From contig NZ_JAQFWW010000001.1 in the NCBI RefSeq assembly GCF_027706145.1, forward strand, positions 682,001 to 746,000: a stretch of DNA of 64,000 bases. The letters run 5' to 3'. The translations under genes and the position numbers were made by a program. Under the pieces are notes generated by a model. That model was given only the letters and a program-made list of their open reading frames with translations. It did no database searches and was not told where the DNA came from. This DNA is from Bacillus changyiensis. Lineage in GTDB: Bacteria > Bacillota > Bacilli > Bacillales > Bacillaceae. This document shows positions 60,000 through 64,000 of the stretch, one piece after another. The stretch's first letter is position 1. Every line of letters begins with the position of its first letter.

Positions 60000-60722
60000 T
60001 TATTTCCCCCTTACTATAGTTCCGATTGATTCGCCGAGCACAGCTTTTTTAATATTGCCTTCTTCCATAATGGAAAAAACGATCAGCGGAATGTCATTAT
60101 CCATACATAGCGAAGAAGCAGTTGAATCCATGACAGCCAAGCCGTCTTTTAAGACATCAAGATATGATAATTCTTCATATTTTACAGCCGTATCATCAGT
60201 TCTAGGATCTGCATTATACACACCATCAACATTATTTTTGGCCATTAAAATCACATCAGCCTCAATTTCAGCCGCTCTGAGTGCAGCTGTTGTATCTGTC
60301 GAAAAATAGGGATTGCCTGTCCCGGCAGCAAAGATGACTACTCGTTTCTTTTCAAGGTGGCGAATCGCTTTTCTTCTTATGTAAGGTTCTGCGACTTGCC
60401 GCATTTCTATCGATGTTTGAACTCTCGATTGGATACCCAATGTTTCTAGGCTGTCTTGAAGAGCAAGAGAATTCATAACTGTTGCAAGCATTCCCATATA
60501 ATCTGCTGTGGCCCGATCCATTCCAAGGTCACTTCCGGTTTTTCCGCGCCATAGATTGCCGCCTCCGACAACAACGGCCACTTCAACATCAAGCTCGGCA
60601 ATTTCTTTCACTTGTTTGGCGATGGATTGAATCACGGTCGGATTAATGCCGTTTCCATGTTCACCTGCAAGAGCTTCACCGCTAAGCTTTAAAACGATAC
60701 GATGATATTTTGGTTTTTCCAT
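60000..60722 (-). CDS. pyrH: Uridylate kinase (UMP kinase)
   Basis: PyrH phosphorylates UMP to UDP and is the allosteric hexameric bacterial type. The 240-residue protein begins [20 protein letters not shown], with GGGNLWRG near 55 for phosphate binding, and [12 protein letters not shown] near 165. The start at 60722 follows GGAGGTTATT and gives the B. subtilis length. It lies after the tsf terminator and directly before frr. Confidence 0.97.
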   Translation of the reverse strand: MEKPKYHRIVLKLSGEALAGEHGNGINPTVIQSIAKQVKEIAELDVEVAVVVGGGNLWRGKTGSDLGMDRATADYMGMLATVMNSLALQDSLETLGIQSRVQTSIEMRQVAEPYIRRKAIRHLEKKRVVIFAAGTGNPYFSTDTTAALRAAEIEADVILMAKNNVDGVYNADPRTDDTAVKYEELSYLDVLKDGLAVMDSTASSLCMDNDIPLIVFSIMEEGNIKKAVLGESIGTIVRGK

Positions 60723-60789
60723 AATAACCTCCAAGTTGCATGCTTGCCGTTTTTTATTATGCAAGAGAAAAAAAGGTTTGTAAACTATT

Positions 60790-60826
60790 TTAAAAATAGG
60801 GACACAACACTGTGCCCCCTATTTTT
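60790..60826 (-). terminator. Intrinsic terminator after tsf
   Basis: AAAATAGGGGGCACA and TGTGTCCCTATTTT pair around a short loop on the minus strand, with U in the 3' arm and flank. It lies between tsf and pyrH. Confidence 0.75.
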
Positions 60827-60870
60827 TGAAATGTCCTGCCTAAATTGTTTCGGCAAGCGGATTCCAAGTC

Positions 60871-61752
60871 TTATTTTTTCACTTGGTTCATCACTTCTTC
60901 AGCGAAGTTATCTTGGCGTTTTTCAATACCTTCTCCGACTTCATAACGGACAAATGTTTTAATTGTTGCGTTTTTCGCAGCAACCACTTGTTTCACTTTT
61001 TCATCCGGATTTTTAACGAACGCTTGGTCAAGCAAGCAGATTTCCTCGAAGTATTTGTTTAGACGGCCTTCAACCATTTTTGCCACGATATTCTCAGGTT
61101 TTCCTTCTTGAAGAGCCTGTTGTGTTAAAATTTCACGTTCATGGTTCGCTTCTTCTTCAGACACTTGGTCACGAGAAATGTAGCGAGGGTTTACAGCAGC
61201 AACATGCATCGCAATGTCTCTTGCTGTTTCTTCGTCAGTTGTACCGCTAAGAACTGTTAGAACTCCGATGCGTCCACCCATGTGCAAGTATGCACCAAAA
61301 GCATCATTGTCACCCTTTGTCAAAAGGCTGAAGCGACGAAGGGTAATTTTTTCTCCGATTTTAGCAACCGCATTTGTGATATATTCTTCAACAGTTGTAC
61401 CGTTTGCCATTTTTTGTCCTAGTGCAGCTTCCAAATTTTCCGGTTTTTCTGCAAGAAGATGGTCAGCAAGATCATTTAAAAGCTCTTTAAAACCTTCGTT
61501 TTTCGCAACGAAATCCGTTTCAGAGTTCACTTCCAAAATAACCCCTGTGTTACTATCTGTCTTGATCAATGTTAAACCTTCAGCTGCAATGCGATCCGCT
61601 TTTTTAGCTGCTTTTGCAATTCCTTTTTCTCTAAGAAGGTCGATTGCTTTTTCCATGTTGCCATCTGTTTCTGTTAATGCTTTCTTGCAGTCCATCATGC
61701 CTGCACCGGTTTTTTGGCGAAGTTCTTTTACCATTTGTGCACTAATTGCCAT
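60871..61752 (-). CDS. tsf: Elongation factor Ts
   Basis: EF-Ts is the nucleotide exchange factor for EF-Tu. The 293-residue protein has the N-terminal UBA-like domain [20 protein letters not shown], the conserved [15 protein letters not shown] core near 78, and the long C-terminal coiled region. The start at 61752 follows AAGGAGG. It follows rpsB, with a hairpin between them. Confidence 0.98.
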   Translation of the reverse strand: MAISAQMVKELRQKTGAGMMDCKKALTETDGNMEKAIDLLREKGIAKAAKKADRIAAEGLTLIKTDSNTGVILEVNSETDFVAKNEGFKELLNDLADHLLAEKPENLEAALGQKMANGTTVEEYITNAVAKIGEKITLRRFSLLTKGDNDAFGAYLHMGGRIGVLTVLSGTTDEETARDIAMHVAAVNPRYISRDQVSEEEANHEREILTQQALQEGKPENIVAKMVEGRLNKYFEEICLLDQAFVKNPDEKVKQVVAAKNATIKTFVRYEVGEGIEKRQDNFAEEVMNQVKK

Positions 61753-61801
61753 TTTGTTTTCCTCCTTAAATTTCAACAAATTTATGTATTGTTTTTGCTG
61801 T

Positions 61802-61842
61802 AAAAAAAGGTGATAAAAGGCAGTTCCCCCTTATCACCTTTT
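61802..61842 (-). terminator. Terminator between rpsB and tsf
   Basis: The AAAAGGTGATAA/TTATCACCTTTTTTT stem is followed by further U on the minus strand. It likely gives partial termination so that S2 exceeds EF-Ts. Confidence 0.82.
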
Positions 61843-61849
61843 GAATAGG

Positions 61850-62626
<777 letters not shown>

Positions 62627-62710
62627 TTAAGTCATCTTCATGCAGGACTGGACAAATGTACAGCACCACTTGCATAAATCGATAAGCGTGTGTAATTAAC
62701 ACCAAAAATT

Positions 62711-62739
62711 AATATACCATAAGCAGACTCGACAATCAA
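62711..62739 (-). promoter_or_regulatory. Sigma-A promoter of rpsB-tsf
   Basis: On the minus strand TTGATT (62734-62739), 17 bases and TG-extended TATATT (62711-62716). The -35 overlaps the swrB stop. A leader of about 115 bases follows. I see no classified riboswitch in it, although ribosomal-protein leaders of this size can be autoregulatory. Confidence 0.78.
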
Positions 62740-63251
62740 GAATCGTTTTTTAGCTTTCCGCGAAATTTCAAGAGAAGTTCGACCTCTGTTTTTCCGCTTT
62801 TTAACTGTTTGGCAACCTCTTCAATGGAAAGACCTTGCTCATATAACAAGACAGCTTTTTCTTCAAACGAGATAGCCTCTTCTTCCTCTTCCTGATTCAG
62901 TTCATCTTCTTCCTTTTCAACTTCATGAATCATCGATTCAATATAGAGTGGAAGATCAGCAGCGTCTTTTTCTTTTGATTCAGGTAGAGAAAGGGCGGGC
63001 TCTTCTTCAAACTTTTCCGGCTTTTGTTTGATTTCAGCTGTCCGGTCCTTTTGAAGCTCTTGAACAAGTTTATCATTCTCATCTTTTAGTTCCATCAAAA
63101 ACGCAGTTAACGTATTCTCCGTTTCTTCTAACATTTGTTTTTGATTTTTTTCCGCTTCTTTAAAAGCACCAAGCCTTGTGTAAAGAATGATGACAAAATA
63201 GATCAATGTACCATGAAGCATAAAGCTAATAAGCCATAATATTGTTGACAT
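62736..63251 (-). CDS. swrB: SwrB (YlxL), swarming motility protein
   Basis: SwrB promotes flagellar type III export activation and swarming in B. subtilis. The predicted 171-residue protein has one N-terminal membrane segment (about 3-23; ILWLISFMLHGTLIYFVIIL), a coiled coil (about 28-70), and an acidic middle (EKEEDELNQEEEEE). A C-terminal helix-turn-helix-like stretch (YEQGLSIEEVAKQLKSGKTE) completes it. The ATG at 63251 is preferred over a GTG three codons earlier; the ribosome site is weak. Unlike the usual picture of swrB as last gene of the fla/che operon, a strong terminator precedes it here. Confidence 0.9.
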   Translation of the reverse strand: MSTILWLISFMLHGTLIYFVIILYTRLGAFKEAEKNQKQMLEETENTLTAFLMELKDENDKLVQELQKDRTAEIKQKPEKFEEEPALSLPESKEKDAADLPLYIESMIHEVEKEEDELNQEEEEEAISFEEKAVLLYEQGLSIEEVAKQLKSGKTEVELLLKFRGKLKNDS

Positions 63252-63305
63252 ATTTTTCACTCGCTAACCATGAAATTTTAAAAGTGACCGTTTTTTTAGT
63301 TTTCC

Positions 63306-63334
63306 TAAAAAACGCTGCCGGCAAAGCCGGCAGC
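63306..63334 (-). terminator. Intrinsic terminator between sigD and swrB
   Basis: The perfect 9-base-pair stem GCTGCCGGC/GCCGGCAGC with a three-base loop and GUUUUUUAGG on the minus strand begins at the last base of the sigD stop region. It should strongly limit read-through into swrB. Confidence 0.88.
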
Positions 63335-64000
63335 TATTGTACCACTTTTTCAAGTAGATGCTTCAATTTATATAGTGCTTTTGAATGAATCTGTGAAATG
63401 CGTGATGTTGACAAATCAAGAACTTGTCCAATTTCAGTTAATGTTAATTCTTCTTTATAGAACAAACTAATGACAATTTGCTCTTTTTCGGAAAGTTCGT
63501 TTATTTTTTCCGAAAGTTGGCAAATTAACTCATCTTTTAACATTTTTTCTTCCGGTGTGATGGTTTTATCATCTCTGATCATCACCTGAACATTTTCTCC
63601 GTCCTCATGATCATGTAGCTTTTCATCAATTGAAAGAAGATTTGCGAAAAAACCTTCATTGATTGTTGTCACTACTTCCTGTTCGGTGATTCCCAGTTCA
63701 GCAGCAATTTCACTTGGTGATACATTTCTTAAATAACGCTGTTCAAGCTTTTCGATTGTAGCCTCAACTTTTTTAGTTCTTTCGCGAGACGTTCTTGGGA
63801 GCCAGTCTTCTTTTCGAAGTCCATCAATAATCGCTCCTCTAATTCTAAATGATGCATATGTGTCAAACTTTAAATCTCTTCCTGGATCAAACTTTTCAAG
63901 GGCATCATACAAACCCAGCATTCCCAGACTCACCAAGTCATCTTTATGAACAGATTTTGGCAAACCGACAGCTATCCGACCAACATGGTATGTGACTAGC
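63334..64000 (-). CDS. sigD: RNA polymerase sigma-D factor (5' end outside the window)
   Basis: Sigma-D (FliA family) directs flagellin, autolysin and chemotaxis transcription. The window holds about 221 codons; the reading frame continues past 64000, so roughly the first 30 residues are missing. Visible parts are LVTYHVGRIAVG of region 1.2/2.1, FDTYASFRIRGAIIDGLRK of region 2, region 3 (NVSPSEIAAELGITEQEV), and the region 4 helix-turn-helix (LTLTEIGQVLDLSTSRISQ). An internal TTG at 63963 is not the true start. It is the penultimate gene of the fla/che operon in B. subtilis. Confidence 0.97.
   Translation of the reverse strand, partial: LVTYHVGRIAVGLPKSVHKDDLVSLGMLGLYDALEKFDPGRDLKFDTYASFRIRGAIIDGLRKEDWLPRTSRERTKKVEATIEKLEQRYLRNVSPSEIAAELGITEQEVVTTINEGFFANLLSIDEKLHDHEDGENVQVMIRDDKTITPEEKMLKDELICQLSEKINELSEKEQIVISLFYKEELTLTEIGQVLDLSTSRISQIHSKALYKLKHLLEKVVQ

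Noticed and set aside
61214..61813. A 199-codon open frame on the plus strand opposite tsf
   Set aside because: It is antisense to a certain gene, rich in Ser, Phe and Arg as expected of a mirror frame, and has no ribosome site.

Overview
The window is a chromosomal segment of a Bacillus of the B. subtilis clade. Every intact gene has a close counterpart, in the same order, in the B. subtilis sigD-to-mutL region. Base composition near 41-42% GC by eye, a 375-residue secreted GH5 mannanase next to polC, and the absence of pbpX (between recA and rny) and of tdh-kbl (between spoVS and miaB) point to the B. pumilus group rather than B. subtilis itself. This species-level guess is inference.

All intact genes lie on the minus strand, so the window reads from right to left. 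Right end (64000-49085): the 3' part of sigD, swrB, then rpsB-tsf-pyrH-frr (translation and UMP kinase), uppS-cdsA-dxr-rseP (isoprenoid and phospholipid precursors, site-2 protease), proS and polC. Next comes an accessory island of about 3 kb (49084-46284). It holds an unidentified decayed gene, a decayed GH5 endoglucanase with an X2 module that still has a promoter, a cre site and a ribosome binding site, and an intact secreted beta-mannanase. After it the core block resumes with rimP-nusA-rnpM-ylxQ-infB-ylxP-rbfA-truB-ribF, rpsO and pnpA.

The middle (36113-23225) carries ylxY, mlpA, ymxH, the dipicolinate/diaminopimelate cluster dpaA-dpaB-asd-dapG-dapA, rnjB, tepA-ylzJ and spoIIIE. The left part (23070-1177) has a GntR regulator and an MFS exporter (ymfC, ymfD), the M16 pair ymfF-ymfH, ymfI, ymfJ, ymfK, rodZ, pgsA, cinA, recA, rny, ymdB, spoVS, miaB-ricA, cotE and mutS-mutL. 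The first kilobase, on the plus strand and converging on mutL, is a decayed LXG polymorphic-toxin locus.

Functional themes are ribosome and translation factor supply, RNA turnover (pnpA, rny, rnjB), DNA replication, repair and recombination (polC, mutSL, recA), envelope lipid synthesis, and sporulation (spoIIIE, spoVS, cotE, dpaAB).

The most interesting signals are regulatory. A 14/15 match to a Fur box overlaps the -35 of a strong promoter ahead of miaB-ricA. Two terminator-like hairpins sit in the rimP-nusA leader. A strong terminator separates sigD from swrB. Promoter and cre signals survive in front of the dead cellulase gene. No tRNA, rRNA, CRISPR array, IS element or prophage was seen.
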